A DNA stretch of 64,000 nucleotides from assembly GCF_900103215.1 (NCBI RefSeq), contig NZ_FNGV01000003.1:124001-188000 (forward strand), written 5' to 3'. The notes under the pieces were generated by a model. That model had not been told where the DNA came from, did no database searches, and saw only the letters and a list, made by a program, of their open reading frames with translations. Position numbers and translations under genes: made by a program. Positions within the stretch are counted from its first letter, which is position 1. Each line of letters opens with the position of its first letter. This DNA comes from Kriegella aquimaris. GTDB taxonomy: Bacteria; Bacteroidota; Bacteroidia; Flavobacteriales; Flavobacteriaceae. Shown here one piece after another: positions 7,208 to 15,315 of this stretch.

Positions 7208-7247
7208 ATCCGCTGCACGCTCCTTTTTTTTAATCGCGCTGATACTC

Positions 7248-7751
7248 ATGATAAAAAATTTATTGTTTTTTATAGCTGTTCTATTTTGCTCTCAAAATAT
7301 GCAAAGCCAAAAACGCTCGAGTGTTCCTGAGGGAACCAAAACTTCACAAACGGAGCGAACACACAAGAAAAAGGGCGTAAAATATCACACTATAACCATA
7401 CATAATCGTTGCGCTGAAACAATTTCAGTTGCTGCATTATATGTTGATTCCGATGGTTCGAAAAAAGTCGCTGGATGGTTTGTGGTCGAACCAAATGCTA
7501 AGGAAGATATAGGTGTAAAGACCTATGAACACCTTATTTATTTGCATGCAGAAAGTTCTAAAGGAAGCGTATGGGATGGCAGTCTAGACCCTGAAAACCA
7601 AATAGAGGCGCCTGTTTTTGATAAATCTTTCGAATACTCCATGGACCAAATAAGCTATTTAGATAAAGATTCGGCAGAATGGGTATCTTTTTTTTCTAGC
7701 GATATACCCAGTAATTTGCGGAATTACACGCTTCCTTTTACGTGTAAATAA
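7248..7751 (+). CDS. Secreted DUF1036-like protein
   Basis: 167 residues with a signal peptide (IKNLLFFIAVLFCSQNMQSQ; cleavage near residue 20). Residues about 45-115 resemble DUF1036: a TITIHNRCAETISVAALY strand pair, AGWFVVEPNAKEDI, then LIYLHAESSKGSVWDG. Two Cys (Cys54 and the penultimate Cys166) could pair outside the cytoplasm. DUF1036 has no established activity. The gene lies inside the comM accessory region but points opposite to comM and the TIR gene, and has its own candidate promoter at 7200. No partner gene is adjacent on its strand. The secretion call is firm; the DUF1036 call rests on pattern. Confidence 0.7.
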   Translation: MIKNLLFFIAVLFCSQNMQSQKRSSVPEGTKTSQTERTHKKKGVKYHTITIHNRCAETISVAALYVDSDGSKKVAGWFVVEPNAKEDIGVKTYEHLIYLHAESSKGSVWDGSLDPENQIEAPVFDKSFEYSMDQISYLDKDSAEWVSFFSSDIPSNLRNYTLPFTCK

Positions 7752-7993
7752 TTTTCTGTCTGCTTCTAACTACTAGACAAAACTGTACTATAACAGTGTA
7801 TTAGGTATTTGATTTGTGAACCGGAAGCAATGACGTGACAGGCGATGCAAAAAGTAAGTGCCTTAAGATTGGGTTTAATAGGTTACATGATGAGGATAGT
7901 CATAGTTTTTTTACACTGTCGATCACGTAAAACTGATATTATGAGACTATAATCCATTTAGACCTCATGTTTTATAATTTGAAAGATTCCTCT

Positions 7994-8715
7994 TTAACCC
8001 AACCACCCTTCACGATCCAAACTCCGATACTGAATCGCTTCTCCAATATGATTTCCATTTAAGGCTTCCGTTTTTTCAAGATCGGCAATGGTACGCGCTA
8101 CTTTTAAAATTCGGTCATAGGCCCGCGCTGAAAGATTCAGTCGTTCCATAGCATTTTTCAACAACGATTTTGATGGCTCATCGAGTTTACAGAATTGGCG
8201 TATCTGTTTCGAATTCATTTGGGCATTGTAATGCACATTTTCCAGCCCCTCAAAACGATGCGTCTGTATTTCTCGCGCTTCGGTTACTCGTTTACGGATT
8301 GCCACACTGCTTTCTCCTTTTCGGTCCTCCGAGAGTTTTTCAAAAGGAACGGGGGTCACTTCGATATGTATATCGATACGATCCAATAAAGGTCCGGATA
8401 TTTTACTGAGATACCGTTGCATTTCTGCAGGGGAAGAGGTTACCGGCGCATCGGGGTCGTTAAAATAACCTCCGGGACTCGGGTTCATACTGGCGACCAA
8501 CATAAAACTACTGGGGTAGGTAACCGTAAATCGTGCTCGTGAAATCGTAACCTCGCGATCTTCCAAAGGTTGGCGCATGACTTCAAGAACGCCTCTTTTA
8601 AATTCGGGCAGTTCATCTAGAAACAGAACTCCATTATGGGACAACGAAATTTCCCCCGGCTGCGGATAGGCCCCGCCACCGACCAGGGCGACATCAGTTA
8701 TTGTGTATAATGTGG
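7994..8715 (-). pseudogene. Displaced 3' half of comM (recent)
   Basis: Equivalent to codons 273-511 of the intact comM. Over the last 215 codons only four residues differ from the intact copy (S/G, K/Q, I/L, G/S), while synonymous DNA differences are frequent. It has Walker B (VLFLDELPEF) and the C-terminal Mg-chelatase domain but no Walker A, no N-terminal domain and no proper start; a 2-base insertion breaks the frame near its beginning. The low protein change with high silent change means both copies evolved under selection as working genes in separate lineages before being brought together. It is probably not expressed as a useful protein. Confidence 0.9.
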
Positions 8716-8738
8716 GGTGTAATATTTTTTCTGGAAAT

Positions 8739-9650
8739 TTATTCTATTTTAAAATTAATGACATCTATTGTCCTATATTCAACATCCCCTTTCATAAAAT
8801 CTTCAAATTTAAGGTTATACTCCTTTCCATTAATTTGTAAAAAAGCGGAGGATACTTTTAGATTCTGATGATTTGTGAAATCTTCTTCATTCATGAATTC
8901 GAGCTTTGGATCACAAAATAGAGTTACTGAATTTAACTTTTCAATAGACACATCACCTTTTATTTCAACAATTTCAAATTTGTAAGAAATTATAAAATCC
9001 CACACCCAAATATTTGCGTCCTTGCCAGTAATATCCAAGTTTATGTAAGGTATGTGATAAGCGTTTCTGTTCTTTCCACCACCTTCTTGACTAGAATAGA
9101 TAAAGTCTCCCTCGTTCGCTGTGTATTTCAAATTATTAGATCCCTGACTAACATGTAAAGAATATCTAAAATCACCAACAAAAGAACCCAAAAATGCCTT
9201 TAGTTCTTCCTTATTATCCATCCCTTGCCCCGCAGACCTCGATACTCTATATCTCACTCTCAAAACAGCTGAATTATAAAGCAAACCCTTTCTCAATCTA
9301 TCAGTATCACTTTCTATTTTGCTAATACTCGATTGGATAATTTCAGAGGCTTCTTGTGATTTTTTACTGAGATTAGCAATTATTGTTTCACCTTGGGTAT
9401 TGAGTGCCTTCATATTGGACTCTGAGTTACTCTTTAAAGACTCTAAAACACTTTGAAATTGTATTTTCATCGTTTCGACAGTCTGATCCACAGATTTTTG
9501 TACTGTCAAATCAATTTTTTTCTTAATATCTTCTTCTGATTTCTTAGCTTCCCTTTTAGCATGCATTTGAATGATTACAAATGATACGCCAGCAAAAATA
9601 GCAGCTGAAGCAATGCCATATTCAATAATAAAATCTATCATCTTTTTCAT
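8739..9650 (-). CDS. Orphan membrane-anchored coiled-coil protein inserted at comM
   Basis: 303 residues. An N-terminal membrane segment (about 5-28) is followed by a Lys/Glu/Ser-rich coiled coil (30-135) and then a predicted beta-rich C-terminal domain (about 140-303; WVWDFIISYKFEIVEI and KEYNLKFEDF are examples). I do not recognise the family and see no catalytic motif. It sits between the intact comM (51 bp upstream) and the displaced comM 3' half, whose junction is only 24 bp past its stop, so it appears to be the cargo of the most recent insertion. It is very AT-rich compared with comM, in keeping with foreign origin. Membrane topology is uncertain: coiled coil and C-domain may be cytosolic or periplasmic. 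Confidence 0.7.
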   Translation of the reverse strand: MKKMIDFIIEYGIASAAIFAGVSFVIIQMHAKREAKKSEEDIKKKIDLTVQKSVDQTVETMKIQFQSVLESLKSNSESNMKALNTQGETIIANLSKKSQEASEIIQSSISKIESDTDRLRKGLLYNSAVLRVRYRVSRSAGQGMDNKEELKAFLGSFVGDFRYSLHVSQGSNNLKYTANEGDFIYSSQEGGGKNRNAYHIPYINLDITGKDANIWVWDFIISYKFEIVEIKGDVSIEKLNSVTLFCDPKLEFMNEEDFTNHQNLKVSSAFLQINGKEYNLKFEDFMKGDVEYRTIDVINFKIE

Positions 9651-9701
9651 TTCAAATATTCCAAAATCCTTCTAACAAATCTAACTTATAAAAATTACCA
9701 A

Positions 9702-11237
9702 TCACCCCAACCACCCCTCTCTGTCCAGACTACGGTATTGAATGGCTTCACTAATATGGTTGCCATTTAAGGCTTCCGTTTTTTCAAGGTCGGCAATCGT
9801 TCGGGCGACCTTTAAAATTCGATCATAGGCACGTGCCGAAAGGTTCAACCGTTCCATCGCATTTTTTAAGAGCGATTTTGAAGGCTCATCGAGTTTACAG
9901 AATTGGCGTATCTGTTTGGAATTCATCTGGGCATTGTAATGTACATTTTCCAAGCCCTCAAAACGGTGGGTCTGTAGTTCCCGTGCTTCGGTTACCCGTT
10001 GACGAATGGCGACGCTGCCTTCCCCCTTACGGTCCTCAGAGAGTTTTTCAAAGGGTACCGGGGTCACTTCGATATGTATGTCGATACGATCTAAAAGAGG
10101 GCCTGATATTTTGCTTAAATACCGCTGCATTTCAGCCGGGGAAGAAGTTACCGGTGCATCGGGGTCGTTAAAATACCCTCCAGGACTCGGGTTCATACTC
10201 GCCACCAACATAAAACTACTGGGATAGGTTACGGTAAACCGTGCCCTTGAAATGGTAACCTCACGGTCTTCAAGCGGTTGGCGCATAACTTCGAGTACGC
10301 CCCTTTTAAATTCGGGCAATTCGTCTAAAAATAAAACCCCATTGTGCGACAATGAAATTTCCCCGGGTTGCGGATAGGCACCCCCGCCCACCAGGGCGAC
10401 GTCACTGATGGTGTGGTGCGGACTTCGAAAAGGCCGCTGACTCATCAGCCCCATATTCTTAATTTTACCGACAACACTATGTATTTTAGTAGTTTCCAAG
10501 GCTTCCTGCAGCGTCATGGGCGGCAAAATAGAAGGCAATCGTTTGGCCAACATCGTTTTACCCGCACCCGGTGGCCCTATCAAGATAATGTTATGTCCGC
10601 CAGCGGCGGCTATTTCCATACAGCGCTTGATACTCTCCTGTCCTTTTACATCGGAGAAATCAAATTCTGGGAAATCAAGATTTTTATAGAACTCTTCCTG
10701 AATATCAATTATGGTTCGTTCAAGAGGTTTACCAGTGTCAAAAAATGAAATGACTTCAGCTATATTTTCAACGCCATAGACTTTAAGACCATCAACGATG
10801 GCGGCTTCTTTGGCATTTTCTTTGGGAAGGATAAATCCTTCAAACCCCTCTTCTTTGGCCTTTAGGGCAATCGGAAGGGCTCCTTTTATGGGTTGTAGGC
10901 TTCCGTCCAAGGAAAGCTCGCCCATAATGATGTACTTTTCAATGTCAGTGGATTGTATTTGATTAGAGGCCGTCAATATACCCAAGGCCAAGGTAAGATC
11001 ATATGCAGAACCTTCTTTTCGTAAATCTGCCGGAGCCAAGTTCAAAGTAATCTTTTTGCCGGGAATACGGTACCCATTGTTCAAAAGAGCGGCAGCAATG
11101 CGATAATTGCTTTCTTTAATGGCATTATCGGGCAAACCCACCAAATGGTAGCCCACACCCGTATCAACATTCACTTCGACGGTTATGGTGGTTGCTTCCA
11201 CCCCAAAAACGGAACTGCCATAAACTTTTGTCAGCAT
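9702..11237 (-). CDS. comM: ComM/YifB family Mg-chelatase-like AAA ATPase
   Basis: 511 residues, the normal length. The N-terminal ChlI-like domain (1-165) is followed by an AAA core with Walker A GPPGAGKT (221-228), the conserved RSPHHTISD (271-279), Walker B VLFLDE (301-306) and the C-terminal Mg-chelatase domain (about 410-511). In naturally competent bacteria ComM is a helicase that promotes branch migration of incoming DNA during transformation; the same role here is inferred. Downstream lie two partial copies of its own 3' half, so the 3' part of this gene may have been replaced by a newly arrived one. Start ATG at 11235-11237; it is probably transcribed alone. Confidence 0.93.
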   Translation of the reverse strand: MLTKVYGSSVFGVEATTITVEVNVDTGVGYHLVGLPDNAIKESNYRIAAALLNNGYRIPGKKITLNLAPADLRKEGSAYDLTLALGILTASNQIQSTDIEKYIIMGELSLDGSLQPIKGALPIALKAKEEGFEGFILPKENAKEAAIVDGLKVYGVENIAEVISFFDTGKPLERTIIDIQEEFYKNLDFPEFDFSDVKGQESIKRCMEIAAAGGHNIILIGPPGAGKTMLAKRLPSILPPMTLQEALETTKIHSVVGKIKNMGLMSQRPFRSPHHTISDVALVGGGAYPQPGEISLSHNGVLFLDELPEFKRGVLEVMRQPLEDREVTISRARFTVTYPSSFMLVASMNPSPGGYFNDPDAPVTSSPAEMQRYLSKISGPLLDRIDIHIEVTPVPFEKLSEDRKGEGSVAIRQRVTEARELQTHRFEGLENVHYNAQMNSKQIRQFCKLDEPSKSLLKNAMERLNLSARAYDRILKVARTIADLEKTEALNGNHISEAIQYRSLDREGWLG

Positions 11238-11319
11238 TGTTTATATTTTAGATGACTATTAGCCAAAAGCACTAGTACCCTGAACAGCATTGCATTGTGC
11301 GGTTCAAATTCTCTCTTTT

Positions 11320-13728
11320 CTACTCCGCTGCTTCTTGAACTGGCTTCAATATAAGCAAAGATTTTGAAGTACTTATAATTTCATCTTTGTTCATCAACAT
11401 CTTACGAAATTCACCTTTTGCATACATTTTGGCCTGGTCTTTATAATGGGCGCTGAACGGATTACCCGATTGGCCGGTCGGTGAGATGCTATAACTGTTT
11501 TCAATATCGGAAAAATCAATGACACGCCTTGTTGATGGGCCGTAGCTTACCTTATAGAATCCGGTCGAGTCATATGAGAAAGCCATATTATTGATTACTT
11601 CGCGCGTACCCTCGACTGCAAATGGTCCGACGTTAAAAAATGGTCGAAGAGCGGCTATCTGCCCAATAGGATGACCATGTTCCAAGGTATGTACCTTTTT
11701 CCAACTCCACTTCGACATATCTTCCCCAAAATCTTTTGACAGCGAGGCATATGCCTGTAAAAAGGAGATCTGTACTATTTGCTCCTTTGTTTCGACTTTA
11801 TCCGGGGTAAGTACATCATCCCACCAAATCGAATTTTCCTTCGCCGCCATTAACGCAATCTGTTTCTTGAGAAAATGCGTTTCCATAAACTGTTGGAATC
11901 TTGTCTCTCCCAACTCATCCTCAAATGTATTCTTTAAAAAATAGTAAATCCACCTGTGGTATAATGTGGTTTCGGAACTTTCCAAAACAGAAGCCCCCGA
12001 CCAAACATTAATTCTATCCAAAGCATCAATTTGCTTGCGCGAAAGTTGTTCAACCTCCATCAAACGTGCCAAATCATCAATTATCTCCGTATTCACAATG
12101 GAAGTTACATCGTTCATCATATCACGTACCGAAGCCATATCCCAATCGTTCTTCGGTTCCAAAAGTTGTACGATACGTTTTGCCCTGTTTTCTGGCAAAT
12201 AATAGCCCGGGTAAGGCTTTCCTTCCATTGAATCGGGCTCATTATTGGCGGAATAAACGTAGTTCCAAGGAGGATTAATCGCATGTGGATTTTTAGTGAA
12301 ATCAAGATATTTTCTATTTAGGGGAAGTCCCGCATTTTCCTCAAAAACCAATTTGGTATTTACACTATCGGGAATTTCATAAAGTTTCGCCGTAGCCCAC
12401 CATGCCACATTGTCTTGAGCATCTCCGTACATCACATTAAGCCCTGGTGCATGAATATTAGGCAATGCATTTTGAAACTGCACCATATTTTGGGCATGTG
12501 ACATGCCATACAACGCCGTCATGATTCTATTCTCATTTTCGGTATATACCCACCGCATGGCCATTGGCCGCTCACTGGTTATTTGTTCGATTAAACCGTT
12601 CATTATCGGGCCATGATTCGTTTTTCTATAGGAAAATTGCACATCCTCGGCATCTTTGACAGTAATCGATTTAGAAACCGTTTCAAAGTTTTTCCACTCC
12701 TTCTCTGTTCGGTATTGTGTCGCATCAGACGAATTAGTTTCCTCAAAATAGAAATCAACATCATCGTTCTCGAACATGGTCACACCATACGCCATTTCAT
12801 GATTATGCGCCAATACCGGAAAAGGTACCCCGGCCAAATAGCACCCGTATATTTTATAGGTCGGTGTACTGATATGGGCTTCATACCAAACGGTCGGCTG
12901 TGAAAAGCTAATATGGGGATCATTGGCGAACAATACTTTCCTGTTCTTTGTCTTTTCAGGTCCTAATACCCAGCCGTTACTACCTTCAAAAAGCGGAATG
13001 GCCAATGCCTCGAGAGACTCCATCACCGCCGTGGTCAAATTTGTAACGGCAACTTCTGACGACTTGAGTTCGTAATTCGGAATCCGTAATGTGTTTTTTC
13101 CAAATCCTTCCTCCAAATCGTTAATATAATCTGCCCCAAGGGTGTTCTTAATATTAGTAAGCAAGGGGTCGCTCTTGTGCGCCATGGCAAAACTAAAAGC
13201 CATATACCCAATGGTATTATAGACATCCTTCAATTCGAAAGGTCGTTTTTCAATTCCGGTAAGATAAAATTCTACTGGGGTCGGGCCTTCTTTAATAAAC
13301 TGGTTGATACCATCTAAATAAGCCTGGGCCAACCGTATTTCTTTATCATAAAGATTTAATTCAGATACCGCTTTCTCCGAAGCGTCATTGACGCCCAGGG
13401 CTAAAAAGAATTTGTCGGTACTCACTAAATCTTGGCCAAACACCTCAGATAATCCTCCACTCGCTATACGCCGCAGCAACTCCATTTGCCACAAACGGTC
13501 TTGGGCATGTACATAGCCCATAGCCCTTAAAGCATCTTCTTCATTGGTTCCATAAATATGTGGAATGCCATAGGTGTCATAGTATACCTCGACTTCTTCA
13601 GAAAGATTAGTTAATTCTTTTTCCCCTTCATAATCGGGACTTAACAAATAAGCTATTACCCCAATGGAAATGAGACACAGCACTACAAACAGTAGAAATA
13701 AGCCTCCTATTTTTTTTATTTTTTTCAC
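11320..13728 (-). CDS. Penicillin acylase family amidohydrolase
   Basis: About 803 residues from a GTG start at 13726-13728; an in-frame TTG at 13746 would add six residues. An N-terminal membrane anchor or signal (IGGLFLLFVVLCLISIGVIA) is followed by the alpha region (VYYDTYGIPHIYG, AQDRLWQMELLRR). The autoprocessing site is EGSNGWVLG, where the Ser at about residue 250 becomes the N-terminal nucleophile, with NDPHISFSQP just after. These Ntn hydrolases cleave acyl amides such as beta-lactam side chains or acyl-homoserine lactones; the substrate here is unknown. It lies upstream of comM on the same strand, with an 82-bp gap. Confidence 0.9.
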   Translation of the reverse strand: MKKIKKIGGLFLLFVVLCLISIGVIAYLLSPDYEGEKELTNLSEEVEVYYDTYGIPHIYGTNEEDALRAMGYVHAQDRLWQMELLRRIASGGLSEVFGQDLVSTDKFFLALGVNDASEKAVSELNLYDKEIRLAQAYLDGINQFIKEGPTPVEFYLTGIEKRPFELKDVYNTIGYMAFSFAMAHKSDPLLTNIKNTLGADYINDLEEGFGKNTLRIPNYELKSSEVAVTNLTTAVMESLEALAIPLFEGSNGWVLGPEKTKNRKVLFANDPHISFSQPTVWYEAHISTPTYKIYGCYLAGVPFPVLAHNHEMAYGVTMFENDDVDFYFEETNSSDATQYRTEKEWKNFETVSKSITVKDAEDVQFSYRKTNHGPIMNGLIEQITSERPMAMRWVYTENENRIMTALYGMSHAQNMVQFQNALPNIHAPGLNVMYGDAQDNVAWWATAKLYEIPDSVNTKLVFEENAGLPLNRKYLDFTKNPHAINPPWNYVYSANNEPDSMEGKPYPGYYLPENRAKRIVQLLEPKNDWDMASVRDMMNDVTSIVNTEIIDDLARLMEVEQLSRKQIDALDRINVWSGASVLESSETTLYHRWIYYFLKNTFEDELGETRFQQFMETHFLKKQIALMAAKENSIWWDDVLTPDKVETKEQIVQISFLQAYASLSKDFGEDMSKWSWKKVHTLEHGHPIGQIAALRPFFNVGPFAVEGTREVINNMAFSYDSTGFYKVSYGPSTRRVIDFSDIENSYSISPTGQSGNPFSAHYKDQAKMYAKGEFRKMLMNKDEIISTSKSLLILKPVQEAAE

Positions 13729-13918
13729 AAAACAAATATGATTCAAAATTTGGCTCCTTGCAAGGCAAGAACCCCAAACTTACAGATAATTTATGCGTTA
13801 TTCCGATAGAACCAAGCCATTCTACGTGTAGGGTTACATTTCAAAATTTAATAGTCTTAATCGTACATATTTTTAACAAATTTTTGTATTTTCAACTTAA
13901 GAACCTAAAAACACTATT

Positions 13919-15157
13919 ATGAAAAAAAACACTATCCGAGTTTACCTATGCTCATTTTTTATCGGGCTGCTACTCTCCTCCTGCTCCAAGGAAACTGATG
14001 AAACCGACCTCGAAATTCTAACGAGTGTCAGTGCGAAGACCACAATGGCAAAAAACACAGAATATTCCATTCCATCACTTGCTATCGATTTACCAAATGG
14101 TTTTAAATCCAACGATATTCCTTTCGATATTGCCAAAGCAGTTGAACCAAGCGCTTGCGCTCCCACTCCTTTTGATGATGTCATCAATGCCTCGGTTTCA
14201 AGTAACTTAGACGCCTTGGGCCTGGAATGGTACAGCCTTTATGCGGAAATGAACTTTGTATATACACTTACCGATGAAGGTCATCAATACTTCGGGGAAA
14301 GAGGTGAATATACATTTTACGTGTATTATCTAAAATGGAAACTTGAAAGATTTTGGAAAATGCGTCACGAGGTTACCGTACGCGGACAACATAATACTAC
14401 CTTGAACAATTTTGACAAAATCGTGGAAATTTTAACCTTTTGGTATGGTTTTAATGAAGCCGACGCGGCTGACTATGCCGATTTTTTTATCAACGTCGTG
14501 AATGTTGAAAGTACCTTTCTAGTAGAGACGCCACTTTTGTCGTTCGATGCTTTTGCTATAGCTCTAGAGGGTGACTTCGACCAAGGCGATCTTATCGTAC
14601 TCGGTGATGGTCTTATAGAACTGATGGCTGAAACCGGAATTGACAAAAAAGTTATTTTGAGCGGAATTTTATCCCATGAATGGGCTCATCAAATTCAATT
14701 TAATAATTTCGAAACATGGTATCCTGATGGCGCTGCCGATAATGTGCCCGAGGCTACGCGTACCACAGAACTTGAAGCTGATTTTTTCACAGGTTATTAC
14801 TTGACCCACCAAAGGGGAGGAACACACAATTGGCAAAGGGCCAAACAATTTCTTGATTTGTTCTACAACATAGGCGATTGCTCTTTTGATAATGATGGTC
14901 ACCATGGCACACCCGACCAACGCATGGAAGCAGCCAAACAAGGATACGAATTAGGTCGCCAAGGTTTCTATAATTGTAACAAAGCATGTAAAGGCTATGC
15001 CTATGGTAAAATACACCGACATTATTTTTCCCGAGGTCATGCGCTGGATGAAAATGAAGTTCATACCGCCTTTTTAGATACATTGGAAGAAATCATTGGT
15101 AGCCCCTCAACAGAACAGGAAGTTGAAGAAGAAGAGAATGAGCAATACTACTATTAA
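13919..15157 (+). CDS. Lipoprotein zinc metallopeptidase-like protein (HExxH)
   Basis: 412 residues. Signal with lipobox LLSSC (Cys about 22), then a long Thr/Ser linker. The core contains SHEWAHQIQF, an HExxH zinc site, followed about 28 residues later by ELEADFFTGYYL, whose Glu is a plausible third zinc ligand. The HExxH...ELxAD order resembles the YpfJ-type zinc-peptidase family. A further DQRMEAAKQGYELG segment near residue 335 also fits that family. The C-terminus is acidic (EVEEEENEQ). It is a membrane-anchored extracytoplasmic protein of unknown substrate. A strong terminator follows at 15209-15244. Confidence 0.8.
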   Translation: MKKNTIRVYLCSFFIGLLLSSCSKETDETDLEILTSVSAKTTMAKNTEYSIPSLAIDLPNGFKSNDIPFDIAKAVEPSACAPTPFDDVINASVSSNLDALGLEWYSLYAEMNFVYTLTDEGHQYFGERGEYTFYVYYLKWKLERFWKMRHEVTVRGQHNTTLNNFDKIVEILTFWYGFNEADAADYADFFINVVNVESTFLVETPLLSFDAFAIALEGDFDQGDLIVLGDGLIELMAETGIDKKVILSGILSHEWAHQIQFNNFETWYPDGAADNVPEATRTTELEADFFTGYYLTHQRGGTHNWQRAKQFLDLFYNIGDCSFDNDGHHGTPDQRMEAAKQGYELGRQGFYNCNKACKGYAYGKIHRHYFSRGHALDENEVHTAFLDTLEEIIGSPSTEQEVEEEENEQYYY

Positions 15158-15208
15158 AATCGCACCACGGCAAGGTTAAAATATACTCCGGCCGTGTCAA
15201 AAGCAAAG

Positions 15209-15244
15209 CTTCATCCCGATGATTCGGGATGAAGTTATTTTTTT
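15209..15244 (+). terminator. Strong Rho-independent terminator
   Basis: CTTCATCCCGA (15209-15219) pairs perfectly with TCGGGATGAAG (15224-15234) around a 4-nt loop, followed by TTATTTTTTT. It ends the metallopeptidase gene and lies between convergent genes. Confidence 0.9.
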
Positions 15245-15315
15245 AGTAGCAAAGCAACTCATAGAAACTGTATTTACCCACTTCTATAAACTGCTTCTCA
15301 TCGTTATAGCAAAAG

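Larger units (their letters stand above)
6265..7247. other. Relic-filled region upstream of the TIR gene (983 bp)
   Basis: There is no intact gene here. In order it holds the TIR gene upstream region (6265-6388), 120 bp of unassigned AT-rich DNA, a decayed comM fragment (6510-6707), about 155 bp unassigned, a decayed TIR 5' end (6865-6929) with its own copy of the upstream region (6930-7053), and the promoter region of the DUF1036-like gene. A 6-bp inverted repeat CTAGAC/GTCTAG (7140-7156) sits near the end. Confidence 0.8.

Noticed and set aside
7994-8644. A separate 216-residue comM-like gene
   Set aside because: The only start is an internal TTG, the Walker A half is missing and the upstream frame is broken; it is a displaced fragment.
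10368-10748. 126-codon plus-strand frame
   Set aside because: It is entirely antisense to the intact comM gene and its composition follows that gene.
3124-11237. Insertion sequence, integrase or terminal inverted repeats bounding the comM accessory region
   Set aside because: None could be found by eye, and the duplicated blocks are direct copies of comM and TIR sequence rather than transposon ends.
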